Shown one piece after another: positions 44,101 to 52,817 of a DNA stretch of 64,000 nt. Under the pieces are notes generated by a model. The model saw nothing but the letters and a program-made list of their open reading frames with translations, did no database searches and was not told the DNA's origin. The position numbers and the translations under genes are program-made. This DNA is from Novosphingobium sp. PhB165 (lineage in GTDB: Bacteria; Pseudomonadota; Alphaproteobacteria; Sphingomonadales; Sphingomonadaceae), in contig NZ_SLVB01000009.1 in assembly GCF_004341845.1 (NCBI RefSeq), forward strand, positions 62,001 through 126,000, read 5' to 3'. Numbering within the stretch: position 1 is the stretch's first letter; the number at the start of each line of letters is the position of its first letter.

Positions 44101-46884
44101 ATGACCAAGCCGGGCTGGAGCCGTCGCGAGATATTGGCCCAAACGCTGGCGACATCCGCCGTTGCGGGATCCATGGCGCTGATGTCCGGGCGCGCGAACG
44201 CCGCGACGACACCGGGCGGCGCGCAGGAGCCGCTCGGCTCGGGAATCGCACCGGGCGACGACGTGGTCTGGCTCGACGGCGCGCCGCCGTCCGGCGCCGA
44301 TAGCCAGAACTGGGGCCAAAGCTGGGGCCAGCCCTGGCCACGCGGCACGCGGCTCGACAAGCGCGGCTATGTTCTCGAAAGCGCGGGCGGCGCGCGCGAA
44401 GCGCTTCAGACATGGCCGATGGCATGGTGGCCGGACGGTTCGATCAAGTGGACCGGCCACGCTCTGCCCGCCGGCGGCGGTCAGGCGAGCGGCCTGCGCG
44501 TTGTCCCCGGCTCCGCAAAACCGGCACAGACCCTGTTCCTGCGCGAGGCGGGCGATACGATCACCGTCACGGTCGGCCAGACGGTCTGGACCGTCGGCCG
44601 TTCCGGCGAGGCGCTGATCCGCTCGGCGCGCGTCGGCTCCAACGACGTGCTGCAATCGGTGCGCCTTATCGCCAGCGCGCAGGACCGACCGGACGATGAG
44701 GACGGCGCCCCGGCCCTCGCCCGCTGGACCGGCACGATCGAGAGCGCCACGGTCGAACAGAGCGGCCCGATCCGCGCGGTCGTGAAACTCGATGGCCGCC
44801 ATCGCGGCAGCGAGGGCGACTGGATGCCCTTCTCCGTGCGCCTCTATTTCCACGCCGGGGCGGACAGCGTGCGCATCGTCCATTCGATGGTGTTCGACGG
44901 CGATCCGGCCAAGCGCTTCATCCGCGGGCTCGGCCTGGAAGGCGCGGTGCCGATGCGCGACAAGCTCCATGACCGCCACGTACGCTTCGCAGGCGAGAAC
45001 GGCGGCCTCTGGGCCGAAGCAGTGCGCCCGCTCACCGGCCTGCGCCGCGATCCCGGCAAGGCCTTCCGCAGCGCGCAAGTGGCCGGGCAGGCAACGCCCC
45101 CGCTCGACCAGATGAGCCCGGCGCTGCGGCAAAACCTCGATTACGTGCCCGCATTCGGGGATTTCCGCCTGCGCCAGCCCAATGCGGACGGGTTCTCGAT
45201 CATCAAGCGCACGCGGCCCGGCTTCGGGTGGATCGATGTCGATACGGCAGGCCGCTGCCCCGGCCTCGGCTATATCGGCGGGCCTTCGGGCGGCGTGGCT
45301 TTCGGTATGCACGACTTCTGGCAGCGCTGCCCGGTCGGCCTCGACGTGGCCGACGCCGCCGGTGACACCGCGCGTTTCACCGTCTGGTACCATGCCCCCG
45401 ATGCCCCGGCGATGGACTTGCGCTTCTACCACGACGTCATGGGCATGGACGACTACGAGAAGCAGAACGCGGGCCTCGATGCGACTTACGAGGACTACGA
45501 GCCGGGCTGGGGCGATCCCTCCGGCGTGGCCCGCACCACCGAGTTCCGCCTCTGGGCCCTGCCCGCCACGCCCTCGCGCGAACGACTGGCCGGGATGGGG
45601 CAGAACCTTGCCGCGCCGCCGCGCCTGGTCGCCAATGTCGCGCGCGTTCATTCGGCCGGGATGTTCGGCCCGTGGAGCCCCATCGCCAAGGGCGGACCGC
45701 TGCGCGAAAAAGTGGAAACGCGGGCCAAGCGCGAACTCGATTTCTACATCGGGCAAGTGGACCAGCGCCGCTGGTACGGCTTCTGGAACTACGGCGACGT
45801 CATGCACAGCTATGACAACGACCGGCACGTCTGGCGCTACGACATCGGCGGCTTCGCGTGGGACAACAGCGAACTCTCGACCGACCTCTGGCTCTGGTAC
45901 GGCTTCCTGCGCACCGGCCGCGCCGATGTGTTCCGTCTGGCCGAGGCAATGACGCGCCATACCGGCGAAGTCGATGTCTATCACTCCGGCCGCTTCAAGG
46001 GCCTCGGCACCCGCCACGGCGTGCAGCACTGGGGGGACAGTTCGAAGCAGCCGCGCATTTCCAACGCCGCATTCCGCCGCTTCTACTATTATCTCACCAC
46101 CGACGAACGCTGCGGAGACCTGATGCACGCGCTGGTCGATAGCGACCATGCGCTGAAGACGGTCGATATCGGCCGCAAGGTCCTCCACCGCGCCGAGCCC
46201 CTCGCCGGAACCGGCGCGGTAGTGCCGGAGCAGCCGCTGGCAGAAGGTCAGGTCTTCATGCAGTTCGGCACGGTCTGGGGCTCTCTGCTGGGCGCATGGC
46301 TGACCGAGTGGGAACGCACGCGCGACACCCGCTGGCGCGACCGCATCGTCGCGGGCATGCGCTCAATCGCGGCCATGCCCAAGGGCTGGCTGGCGGGCGG
46401 CGGCGCCCTCGACCTTGCCAGCGGCCGCTTTGTCAGCGGCGGGAACGAGGTGAACATGAGCCACCTCAACGGCGTGTTCGGCGTGTTCGAAATCACTGCC
46501 GAACTGCTCGAACTGGTGGACGAGCCCGCCTATCGCAAGGTCTGGCTCGAATACTGCGAACTTTACAACGCGCCCGAAGCCGAGTTCCGCGCCCGCACCG
46601 GCTCCCCCGGCAAGGGCCGCGCGCTGACGCAGGCGCATTCGCGCTTTACCGCTTATGCCGGGGTGCAGCTCGGCAAGCCGGAACTGGTCAAACGCGCGTG
46701 GGGCGAATTCTTCGGCGCGGGCGACCGCGAAGGCCGAGACCAGTCGCGCGGCGCGCACCGGGTGGACGGCGCCGCCGTGCTCAAGCCGGTGGACGAGATC
46801 GCCGAAGTCTCCACCAACGACGCCGCGCAGTGGGGCATCGCCGCCACCGTGAACCTCACGCTGATCGGGGATGTGCTGGAATGA
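44101..46884 (+). CDS. PL26-type exo-rhamnogalacturonan lyase (PcRGLX/YetA-like)
   Basis: This 927-residue protein has a Tat leader (SRREILAQTLATSAVAGSMAL) starting at residue 7, and the start is preceded by GGGAGAGAG. The body has the order seen in PcRGLX/YetA-like proteins: an N-terminal beta-rich region with PRGTRLDKRGYVLE and MAWWPDGSIKWTGHALP, then an (alpha/alpha)-barrel region with YIGQVDQRRWYGFWNYGDVMHSYD and GLGTRHGVQHWGDSSKQPRISNAAF. PL26 exo-lyases release galacturonosyl-rhamnose units from RG-I chain ends. It follows PL11 by 55 bp and overlaps the DUF6250-like gene by 4 bp. Active-site residues were not assigned. Confidence 0.87.
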   Translation: MTKPGWSRREILAQTLATSAVAGSMALMSGRANAATTPGGAQEPLGSGIAPGDDVVWLDGAPPSGADSQNWGQSWGQPWPRGTRLDKRGYVLESAGGAREALQTWPMAWWPDGSIKWTGHALPAGGGQASGLRVVPGSAKPAQTLFLREAGDTITVTVGQTVWTVGRSGEALIRSARVGSNDVLQSVRLIASAQDRPDDEDGAPALARWTGTIESATVEQSGPIRAVVKLDGRHRGSEGDWMPFSVRLYFHAGADSVRIVHSMVFDGDPAKRFIRGLGLEGAVPMRDKLHDRHVRFAGENGGLWAEAVRPLTGLRRDPGKAFRSAQVAGQATPPLDQMSPALRQNLDYVPAFGDFRLRQPNADGFSIIKRTRPGFGWIDVDTAGRCPGLGYIGGPSGGVAFGMHDFWQRCPVGLDVADAAGDTARFTVWYHAPDAPAMDLRFYHDVMGMDDYEKQNAGLDATYEDYEPGWGDPSGVARTTEFRLWALPATPSRERLAGMGQNLAAPPRLVANVARVHSAGMFGPWSPIAKGGPLREKVETRAKRELDFYIGQVDQRRWYGFWNYGDVMHSYDNDRHVWRYDIGGFAWDNSELSTDLWLWYGFLRTGRADVFRLAEAMTRHTGEVDVYHSGRFKGLGTRHGVQHWGDSSKQPRISNAAFRRFYYYLTTDERCGDLMHALVDSDHALKTVDIGRKVLHRAEPLAGTGAVVPEQPLAEGQVFMQFGTVWGSLLGAWLTEWERTRDTRWRDRIVAGMRSIAAMPKGWLAGGGALDLASGRFVSGGNEVNMSHLNGVFGVFEITAELLELVDEPAYRKVWLEYCELYNAPEAEFRARTGSPGKGRALTQAHSRFTAYAGVQLGKPELVKRAWGEFFGAGDREGRDQSRGAHRVDGAAVLKPVDEIAEVSTNDAAQWGIAATVNLTLIGDVLE

Positions 46885-47558
46885 GAGCCCTCGCTGCCGC
46901 CGTGATGCTGGCGCTGCTCCCGGCGGCAGCGAGTGCACAGGCTGACGACTTCCGCCACGGCCTCTCACACTGGCGCGTCGAGGCCGAGGCAGCCTCGCGC
47001 GTCAGCGTAGAGGGCGGCGTGATGGACATCGATGCGCCGCAAGGGATCTCGGTCTGGTGGACTGGCGAACTCAGCGGGCCTGTCGCCATCGAATACGAAG
47101 TCATGGCGGTCTCCGAAGGCGGGAAGAACGATGCGGTAAGCGACGTCAACGCCTTCTGGATGGCCACCGATCCTGCCGCTCCGGACGGATCACCGCTGAC
47201 GAACCCGCGCAGCGGGGCGTTTGGGCGTTATGACACGCTGAAGACCTACTACGTGGGCATCGGCGGCAACCGCAACACCACCACGCGGATGCGCCGCTAT
47301 GTGGGTGAGGCGGGGAACCGGCCGCTGCTGCCCGAGCATGACCGGTCGGACCCTGCCGCGCTGCTGGTGGCAAACCGATGGGTGCCGATGCGCCTTGCCG
47401 CCGATGGCGCGACGGTGACCGTGGACTACGACGGCAAGCGGCTCTTCACGATGACGGACGCCGATCTCTACCGCCGGGGCTGGTTCGCCTTGCGCACGAC
47501 GAAGAGCCATCTGCGCATTCGCAATTTCCGGATCGTGCCGCTTGGGGCCAAGCGCTGA
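46881..47558 (+). CDS. secreted DUF6250-like protein, concanavalin-type fold
   Basis: The start ATG overlaps the PL26 stop (ATGA). This 225-residue protein has a Sec leader ending SAQA and a beta-sandwich-like body. The motif TYYVGIGGNRNTTTRMRRYVGEAGNRPLL is one I associate with DUF6250 and YesU-like proteins that accompany rhamnogalacturonan genes. Relatives are sometimes fused to rhamnogalacturonan acetylesterases in Bacteroidetes, so a binding or accessory enzymatic role on RG-I is likely. The catalytic function is unknown. Confidence 0.7.
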   Translation: MRALAAAVMLALLPAAASAQADDFRHGLSHWRVEAEAASRVSVEGGVMDIDAPQGISVWWTGELSGPVAIEYEVMAVSEGGKNDAVSDVNAFWMATDPAAPDGSPLTNPRSGAFGRYDTLKTYYVGIGGNRNTTTRMRRYVGEAGNRPLLPEHDRSDPAALLVANRWVPMRLAADGATVTVDYDGKRLFTMTDADLYRRGWFALRTTKSHLRIRNFRIVPLGAKR

Positions 47559-47598
47559 GGCCGCGTATAGCCCCGCACCGCCTGCCCCCTTCCTCTCC

Positions 47599-47683
47599 GT
47601 CGTCCCCGCGCAGGCGGGGACCCCGCTTTCCTTGGCGGGCGTGGCGAAATGGAAGCGGTGCCCCCGCCCGCGCGGGGGCGACG
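47599..47683. repeat. dispersed inverted-repeat element, CCCGCGCAGGCGG family
   Basis: The left arm (47599-47632) and right arm (47651-47683) are imperfect complements around CGTCCCCGCGCAGGCGGGGACCC-like words. The arrangement parallels 20068-20164. It lies between the convergent DUF6250-like and esterase genes. Confidence 0.65.
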
Positions 47684-47710
47684 CGGTGTTTTGCCGGTTC
47701 GTTCCTGCTC

Positions 47711-48703
47711 TCACGCCCCGTCGGAGGGAATTTTCCACCCATGCCGAGCCCCGAACCGCGCGAAACGCGTGAGCCACACCCCGGCGCGGCCGTCCGGTTC
47801 GAACAGCGGCGCGCCGTGACCGCCCTTTTCGATCACGAAGAGTTCGGAAGGTATCTTCGCCGCCCGGCAGCCTTCGAACATGGCGAGGCTGTTGCCGCAA
47901 TCGACCACGGTATCGTCCGCCGCATGGCCCAGCAGGATCGGCGGCGTCGTCGCGGGAACGTCGAGATTGACCGAATACCGCCGCGAGAGTTCCTCGCTCG
48001 GGTTCGCGCCGAGAAGCTCGCTGCGCGACTGCGCATGGGCAAGCGGCGGCACCATGCTGACGACCGGGAAGAACATGCCCGCAACGATCGGCCGCGCGTC
48101 CAGCGCATCGGCGGCATCGACCGGCTCGTAGACTTTCACCCCCGCCCGCGTGGCAAGGCTGCCGCACAAGTGCCCGCCTGCAGAGAAGCCGATAGCCGCC
48201 ACGTTGGCCGGGTCCACGCCCCACTTCGCGGCATTGGCGCGGATCACGCGCATGGCGCGCTGGGCGTCCTGCAAGGGCGTGTCCGGTCCGCCGGTCCAGC
48301 CGTCATGCGGCAGGCGATAGAGCAGTTCGAACGCCGTCACCCCCTGACTGGCGAACCAGCGCGAAGTCGCGGAAGGCTTCGTACCCATGGCGACGCGCGC
48401 ATAGCCGCCGCCCGGCATCGTCAGCACCGCCGCGCCGGTGGGCCTCGCCGCCGGGCAGACGGTCAGCATCGGCACCGCGACATGGGGCCACGCGAAATCG
48501 TCGGGGTTGCTCTTGTTGGAGCGCAGCACGCGCTCCTCGGTCACGCCGCCCTTGGGCAGCCCCGGCGGCGAGCCCGGCCAGATCGGGAAACGCTCGCCCG
48601 TCACGACGCTTTCGCCGCTTGCAGCCAGCGCCCGGCCGGACAGCAGCGGGGCCGCGGCCAAGGCAGTAAGCGAACCCAGAAACTGGCGGCGGTCACTCGA
48701 CAT
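47711..48703 (-). CDS. Tat-exported alpha/beta-hydrolase, probable sugar-ester esterase
   Basis: ATG 48703 is used, with a TTG three codons upstream possible. The N-terminus (SDRRQFLGSLTALAAAPLLSGRALA) is a clear Tat leader, giving 330 residues. The oxyanion element MPGGGY, nucleophile Ser174 in GFSAGG, Asp in GHAADDTVVD and His in EKGGHGAPLF make a complete triad. This group includes enzymes that de-esterify acetylated plant glycans; relatives lie in many pectin and xylan loci. It is convergent with the RG-I lyase operon, so acetyl removal from RG-I is my best guess. Its promoter region contains a long palindrome. Confidence 0.82.
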   Translation of the reverse strand: MSSDRRQFLGSLTALAAAPLLSGRALAASGESVVTGERFPIWPGSPPGLPKGGVTEERVLRSNKSNPDDFAWPHVAVPMLTVCPAARPTGAAVLTMPGGGYARVAMGTKPSATSRWFASQGVTAFELLYRLPHDGWTGGPDTPLQDAQRAMRVIRANAAKWGVDPANVAAIGFSAGGHLCGSLATRAGVKVYEPVDAADALDARPIVAGMFFPVVSMVPPLAHAQSRSELLGANPSEELSRRYSVNLDVPATTPPILLGHAADDTVVDCGNSLAMFEGCRAAKIPSELFVIEKGGHGAPLFEPDGRAGVWLTRFARFGARHGWKIPSDGA

Positions 48704-49092
48704 ATTGCACAAAGCCTTGGAACGATAAAGAAGATGGCTGACTATATGACTAAATAGCCTTCATCAACTTGAATTTTCGTGAAACATTCAGTCGAATTAT
48801 CTCGGATAATTCGATCGATTATCTGTTTTTAATTCGTTCAATTCGCACCATGGTCCATATCAATCGCAACATTATGCGAAGTAATTGATATTTTCCATTT
48901 TCAAGAACGCCTAAATGACCGGATATATTCGTACAACACAGCGCAGAGACGCCGCTATACTCTCTACGACACGACGCATGCGAAGCTTTCATGCCGCAGG
49001 AAGCAACATCCCGGACCAATCGCCGGATCGTTGCAGGTCGCCCGTAGCGTGGGCGCGTCCGTAATCGCGGCCGGGAGGATTCAGTCTAAATC
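48704..49092. other. AT-rich intergenic region with palindrome
   Basis: These 389 bp are much richer in A+T than the window, especially 48710-48960. No convincing gene was found; a 66-codon minus frame at 48819-49019 has no recognisable features. It carries the palindrome at 48792-48814 and probably the esterase and LysR-end boundary signals. Confidence 0.6.
48792..48814. promoter_or_regulatory. 23-bp palindromic operator upstream of the esterase
   Basis: TCGAATTATC at 48792-48801 and GATAATTCGA at 48805-48814 form a perfect 10-bp dyad with a 3-base centre, 89 bp before the esterase start. Its form suits a TetR-, GntR- or LacI-type dimer. A related half (TCGATTATC) follows at 48815-48823. 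Confidence 0.6.
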
Positions 49093-49965
49093 TCAGGCGC
49101 TGCCGGAGGTCCTCGTCGGCGCCAGAGACATCCGCTGTTCCAGGACGGCCTTTGTCATGTCCACCAGTTCGGCAATCGGCTCTGCATTCTCGCGCGCGTA
49201 GAGCGAGACGACCATCGGGGCCGCTTCGCCCAACCCTGTCAATCGGCGCAAGGCCCTGCCCTCCACCACCGAGCGGGGCAGCAGCGACAGGCCCATGCCC
49301 GCCTCCGTCGCGGCCAGAACGCTCTGCAGGCTGCTGCCGGTAAAAGCGACATACCACCGCCGCCCAGCCGTTTCGAGCGCGCGGAACATCGGCTCGCGGT
49401 AAAGGCCGCCGGGGGGAAAGGTGACCAGCGGCACCGGATCACGCGCCTCTACCGCGTGATCGCGGGCGGCGAACCAGCCGAGCGGCTCGGGATAACTGGC
49501 GCGGCAATCGGGCGCGGGCCGGTCTTCCTTGACGACGACAAGATCGAATTCGCCCTGCCGGTACCGCGCCGCGAGATCGCGGCTGAGGCCGGTAACGACA
49601 TCCAGGCGGATGCGGCTGTTGGCCGCCGCGAAACCGGCAAGCCGCTGCGCCATGGCCGGCGTTGCCAGATCTTCGGGCAAGCCGATGGAAACCCCCGCCG
49701 TGCCAGCCGGATCGCGCAGGAGGTTACGCGCTTCCTCATCAAGTTGAAGGATGCGCCGCGCGTGGCCAAGCAGCCGCTCCCCCATGGCGGTGGGGCGCAC
49801 CGGGCGCGCCGCCCTGTCGATCAGCGGATGACCTGCCGCTTCCTCCAGCCGGCCCAATTGCTGGCTGATCGTGGACTGCGTCATCCCCAATTGCTCCGCC
49901 GCGCGGGTGAAATGGCCGCTATCGACGATGGCCACGAAACTGCGCAGGAGTCTGGGATCGAGCAT
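49093..49965 (-). CDS. LysR-family transcriptional regulator
   Basis: ATG 49965 (MLDPRLLRSFVAIVDSGHFTRAAEQLGMTQSTISQQL) gives the classical LysR opening and 290 residues; starts at 49974 or 50004 would overlap the operator-like dyad. The effector domain is complete and ends with a short low-complexity tail. It is divergent from the two amidohydrolase genes, which it probably controls. Its ligand is unknown. Confidence 0.87.
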   Translation of the reverse strand: MLDPRLLRSFVAIVDSGHFTRAAEQLGMTQSTISQQLGRLEEAAGHPLIDRAARPVRPTAMGERLLGHARRILQLDEEARNLLRDPAGTAGVSIGLPEDLATPAMAQRLAGFAAANSRIRLDVVTGLSRDLAARYRQGEFDLVVVKEDRPAPDCRASYPEPLGWFAARDHAVEARDPVPLVTFPPGGLYREPMFRALETAGRRWYVAFTGSSLQSVLAATEAGMGLSLLPRSVVEGRALRRLTGLGEAAPMVVSLYARENAEPIAELVDMTKAVLEQRMSLAPTRTSGSA

Positions 49966-49972
49966 GTCAATC

Positions 49973-49996
49973 ATGCATATATAGAATGATATGCAT
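49973..49996. promoter_or_regulatory. candidate LysR operator, divergent from the amidohydrolases
   Basis: ATGCATAT at 49973-49980 and ATATGCAT at 49989-49996 are perfect inverted 8-mers with an 8-base centre. The site ends 65 bp before the amidohydrolase start and begins 8 bp upstream of the preferred LysR start. Confidence 0.55.
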
Positions 49997-50061
49997 TCTG
50001 ACATCTAATTTGTGAATGCATCTGCGATCTCCTACGAAGGCGACAAAGGAGACAGGTGCCC

Positions 50062-51522
50062 ATGAAGTTTCTTGCCCCGTTGATCGCTGGCCTCATGGCC
50101 TCCGCATCGCCCGCTCTGGCGGCAAGCGAGGGCGACCTGATGATCCGCCACGTCACCGTGATCGACGTGGAGCATGCGCGCGAGGTGAAGGATCAGGCCG
50201 TGGTGCTGCGCGGGGCGGACATCGTCGCGGTGGGCGGCGATGGCGAAGTTGCCCGCCAGTGGCACGCGCAGGATGTAGTGGAGGGCAAGGGCCGCTTCCT
50301 GATCCCCGGGCTATGGGACATGCATGTCCACTTCGGCGGCGGGCCGGACCTGATCGAAGAGAACAAGGCCCTCCTTCCGCTCTATGTCGCGCATGGCATC
50401 ACCACGATCCGCGACTGTTCGGGCGACCTTCCCGATCAGGTGCTCGCCTGGCGCGGAGAGATCGCCAATGGCACGCTGTTCGGCCCGCGTCTGCTGACGT
50501 CCGGTGCCAAGATCGAAGGCATCAAGCCGGTGTGGAAGGGCACCATCGAAGTGGGCAGCAAGGCCGATGTCGATGCCGCGCTCGCCCGCCTGCAGGACCG
50601 CGACAAGGTGGACTTCGTGAAGATCACCGACAGCACGCTGGATCCGCAGCTGTTCCTCTATGCCGTATCGCAGGCCAAGGCGCGCGGGCTGCGCACCTCC
50701 GGCCACATCCCGATGGCGCTGACCGTCGGGCAGGCGGTGGACGCGGGGATCAGCTCGATCGAGCATATCGACTATGCCTACAAGGCCGGCGTCAAGGACG
50801 AGGCGGCAATCGCGGCGGACTTCGCGGCTGGCCGCATCGACCGCGCGGAAGCGAACCGGCGGCTCGACGCCGGGTTCGACCCCGCCACCGCCATGGCCTC
50901 CTACCGCAACTTTGCGCAGAAAGGCGTCTTCGTCACGCCGACGCTCAACGGCGGCCGCGTCCTCGCCTGGCTGGACGCGGACGACCATGCCCACGATCCT
51001 TACCTCGCCTATATCGGCCCGAAACTGCGCAAGACCTATGACTGGCGCATCGAGCGCGCGGCCAAGGCGGACGCGGCAGCCATCGAGGCCCGCCACGCCC
51101 ATTTCGAGCATGAGGCGGCCGTGCTGCCGATGCTGGAAAAGGCCGGTGTGACGGTGATCGCGGGCACCGACGCGGGCTTCCTCAATTCCTTCAACTATCC
51201 CGGCATCGGCCTGCACGACGAACTATCGCTGTTCGTGAAGGAAGGGCTCACGCCCGCGCAGGCATTGTCCGCCGCCACCCGCGCCGGCCCGGCATGGTTC
51301 GGCCTGCTCGACCGCTACGGCGCGGTGAAGAGCGGCATGGCGGCCGATCTGGTGTTGCTGGACCGCGATCCGCTGAAGGACATTTCCGCGACGCGCGCGA
51401 TCCGGGCAGTGGTGATGCGCGGCAAGCTGCACGACCGCGCGGCGCTCGATACGATGCTGGCCGAAACCCGCAGCAAGGTGGCGGCGTGGAACGCTGCCGA
51501 AAGCAACGGAGCGGCGCAATGA
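50062..51522 (+). CDS. secreted metal-dependent amidohydrolase, imidazolonepropionase-like
   Basis: ATG 50062 lies 10 bases after AAGGAG; a GTG six bases earlier is too close. The 486-residue protein has a Sec leader ending PALAA and the amidohydrolase metal site His88-x-His90 (PGLWDMHVHFGG). Lys in FVKIT, His in SGHIPM and in IEHIDY, and Asp in AGTDAGF complete the pattern. This imidazolonepropionase-related group includes prolidase-like dipeptidases as well as other amidases. The substrate is unknown. It is coupled to the next gene through a 4-bp overlap. Confidence 0.85.
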   Translation: MKFLAPLIAGLMASASPALAASEGDLMIRHVTVIDVEHAREVKDQAVVLRGADIVAVGGDGEVARQWHAQDVVEGKGRFLIPGLWDMHVHFGGGPDLIEENKALLPLYVAHGITTIRDCSGDLPDQVLAWRGEIANGTLFGPRLLTSGAKIEGIKPVWKGTIEVGSKADVDAALARLQDRDKVDFVKITDSTLDPQLFLYAVSQAKARGLRTSGHIPMALTVGQAVDAGISSIEHIDYAYKAGVKDEAAIAADFAAGRIDRAEANRRLDAGFDPATAMASYRNFAQKGVFVTPTLNGGRVLAWLDADDHAHDPYLAYIGPKLRKTYDWRIERAAKADAAAIEARHAHFEHEAAVLPMLEKAGVTVIAGTDAGFLNSFNYPGIGLHDELSLFVKEGLTPAQALSAATRAGPAWFGLLDRYGAVKSGMAADLVLLDRDPLKDISATRAIRAVVMRGKLHDRAALDTMLAETRSKVAAWNAAESNGAAQ

Positions 51523-52679
51523 TCGACCGCCTCTTCACCAATGCCGTGCTGCCGGACGGACGCTCGGTCGACCTTTCGATACGGGATGGGCGCTTCGCTG
51601 CCATTGGCCCCGACCTTTCCGCCGACGCGGCAACGGAAACGGTCGATCTGGGCGGCAAGCTGGTGCTGCCCGGCTTCGTCGACGGCCATATCCATCTCGA
51701 CAAGAGCTTCGTTGGTGAGCCCTGGCAACCCCACCGCCCGGCCGCGAGCCTGCGGGAACGGCTTGCCGCCGAGAAAGCGCTGCTGGCGAAAGTACGCCCC
51801 ACCGCCCAGCGCGCCGATGCGCTGATCGCCCAAGTCGCCGCCTTCGGCACGGTTGCCATGCGCAGCCACGTCGATGTCGATGCCACCACCGGCCTCTCCC
51901 ACCTTCACGCGGTGATGGAAGCGCGGGAGAAATGGCGCGACCGGATGGACATCGAACTGGTCGCCTTCCCGCAGGCCGGCATCCTGACCTGCCCTGGCAC
52001 GGCCGACATTCTGGAGGCAGCCATCGCCGACGGCGCCGAAGTGGTGGGCGGCATCGATCCCGAGGGCATGGACGGCGATTCCGACGGGCATCTTGACGTG
52101 GTCTTCGGCCTTGCCGACCGGCGCGGCGCGAAGATCGACATCCACCTCCACGAAGGCGGCGCGGGCGGCATCGCGCAGCTCCATCGCATCGCCGCGCGCA
52201 CGAAGGCGCTGGGCCTTGGCGAGCGCGTGGCGGTCAGCCATGCCTATGCGCTGGGCGATGTGGACGGGGCCGTGCTGGACGGCATTGCCCGCGCGCTGGC
52301 CGATGCGGGCGTGGCGATCATGACCAATGCGCCCGGCGACCGTGCCTTCCCGCCCATTCTTCGCCTGCGCGAACATGGGGTCAGGGTCTTTGCCGGCAAC
52401 GACAATATTCGCGATGCCTGGTGGCCCTACGGCAATGGCGACATGCTCCAGCGGGCCATGCTGATCGGCTACCGTTCGGGCTTCTACCGCGACGAGGAAC
52501 TGGCCGGCGCGCTGGCCATGGCGACGGAAGAAGCGGCACGCGCACTCGGGCTGGAGCCGCCCCGGCTGGAGGTCGGTATGGCGGCCAGCTTCGTCGCCCT
52601 GGAGGCCGATACGCCGGCGGCCGCCGTCGCGGCCCCGCCCGCCGATCGCGTGGTCGTCCATCGCGGCCGGGTGTTCTGA
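51519..52679 (+). CDS. cytosolic amidohydrolase, cytosine-deaminase / AtzC-like
   Basis: The start ATG overlaps the preceding stop (ATGA). The 386-residue protein lacks a leader. Metal ligands His57 and His59 (PGFVDGHIHLDKSF), His in KIDIHLHEGG, His in VAVSHAY and Asp in FAGNDNIRD match the cytosine-deaminase branch of the superfamily, with a typical HxH-L-DKS start. Members remove amino or amide groups from cyclic compounds such as cytosine, creatinine or triazines. Pairing with a secreted amidohydrolase suggests a two-step pathway with a shared substrate; I cannot name it. Confidence 0.83.
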   Translation: MIDRLFTNAVLPDGRSVDLSIRDGRFAAIGPDLSADAATETVDLGGKLVLPGFVDGHIHLDKSFVGEPWQPHRPAASLRERLAAEKALLAKVRPTAQRADALIAQVAAFGTVAMRSHVDVDATTGLSHLHAVMEAREKWRDRMDIELVAFPQAGILTCPGTADILEAAIADGAEVVGGIDPEGMDGDSDGHLDVVFGLADRRGAKIDIHLHEGGAGGIAQLHRIAARTKALGLGERVAVSHAYALGDVDGAVLDGIARALADAGVAIMTNAPGDRAFPPILRLREHGVRVFAGNDNIRDAWWPYGNGDMLQRAMLIGYRSGFYRDEELAGALAMATEEAARALGLEPPRLEVGMAASFVALEADTPAAAVAAPPADRVVVHRGRVF

Positions 52680-52817
52680 TCGGACACCCCCTTCCAGAAG
52701 GCATTGGCCGTTCCGGAAGACATTGGCACTCTTGCTATCCAGGCTCTCAAGGCCGAGATGGAGCCTCGTGATGCAACGAGGGCGCTTCGCAGTGCCCGCA
52801 TTCGATAGAGAACTCGC

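Noticed and set aside
42051-46188. Two long minus frames opposite PL11 and PL26
   Set aside because: Antisense to two lyases with full family signatures.
48819-49019. 66-codon minus frame in the AT-rich gap
   Set aside because: No ribosome binding site or recognisable sequence; likely chance.
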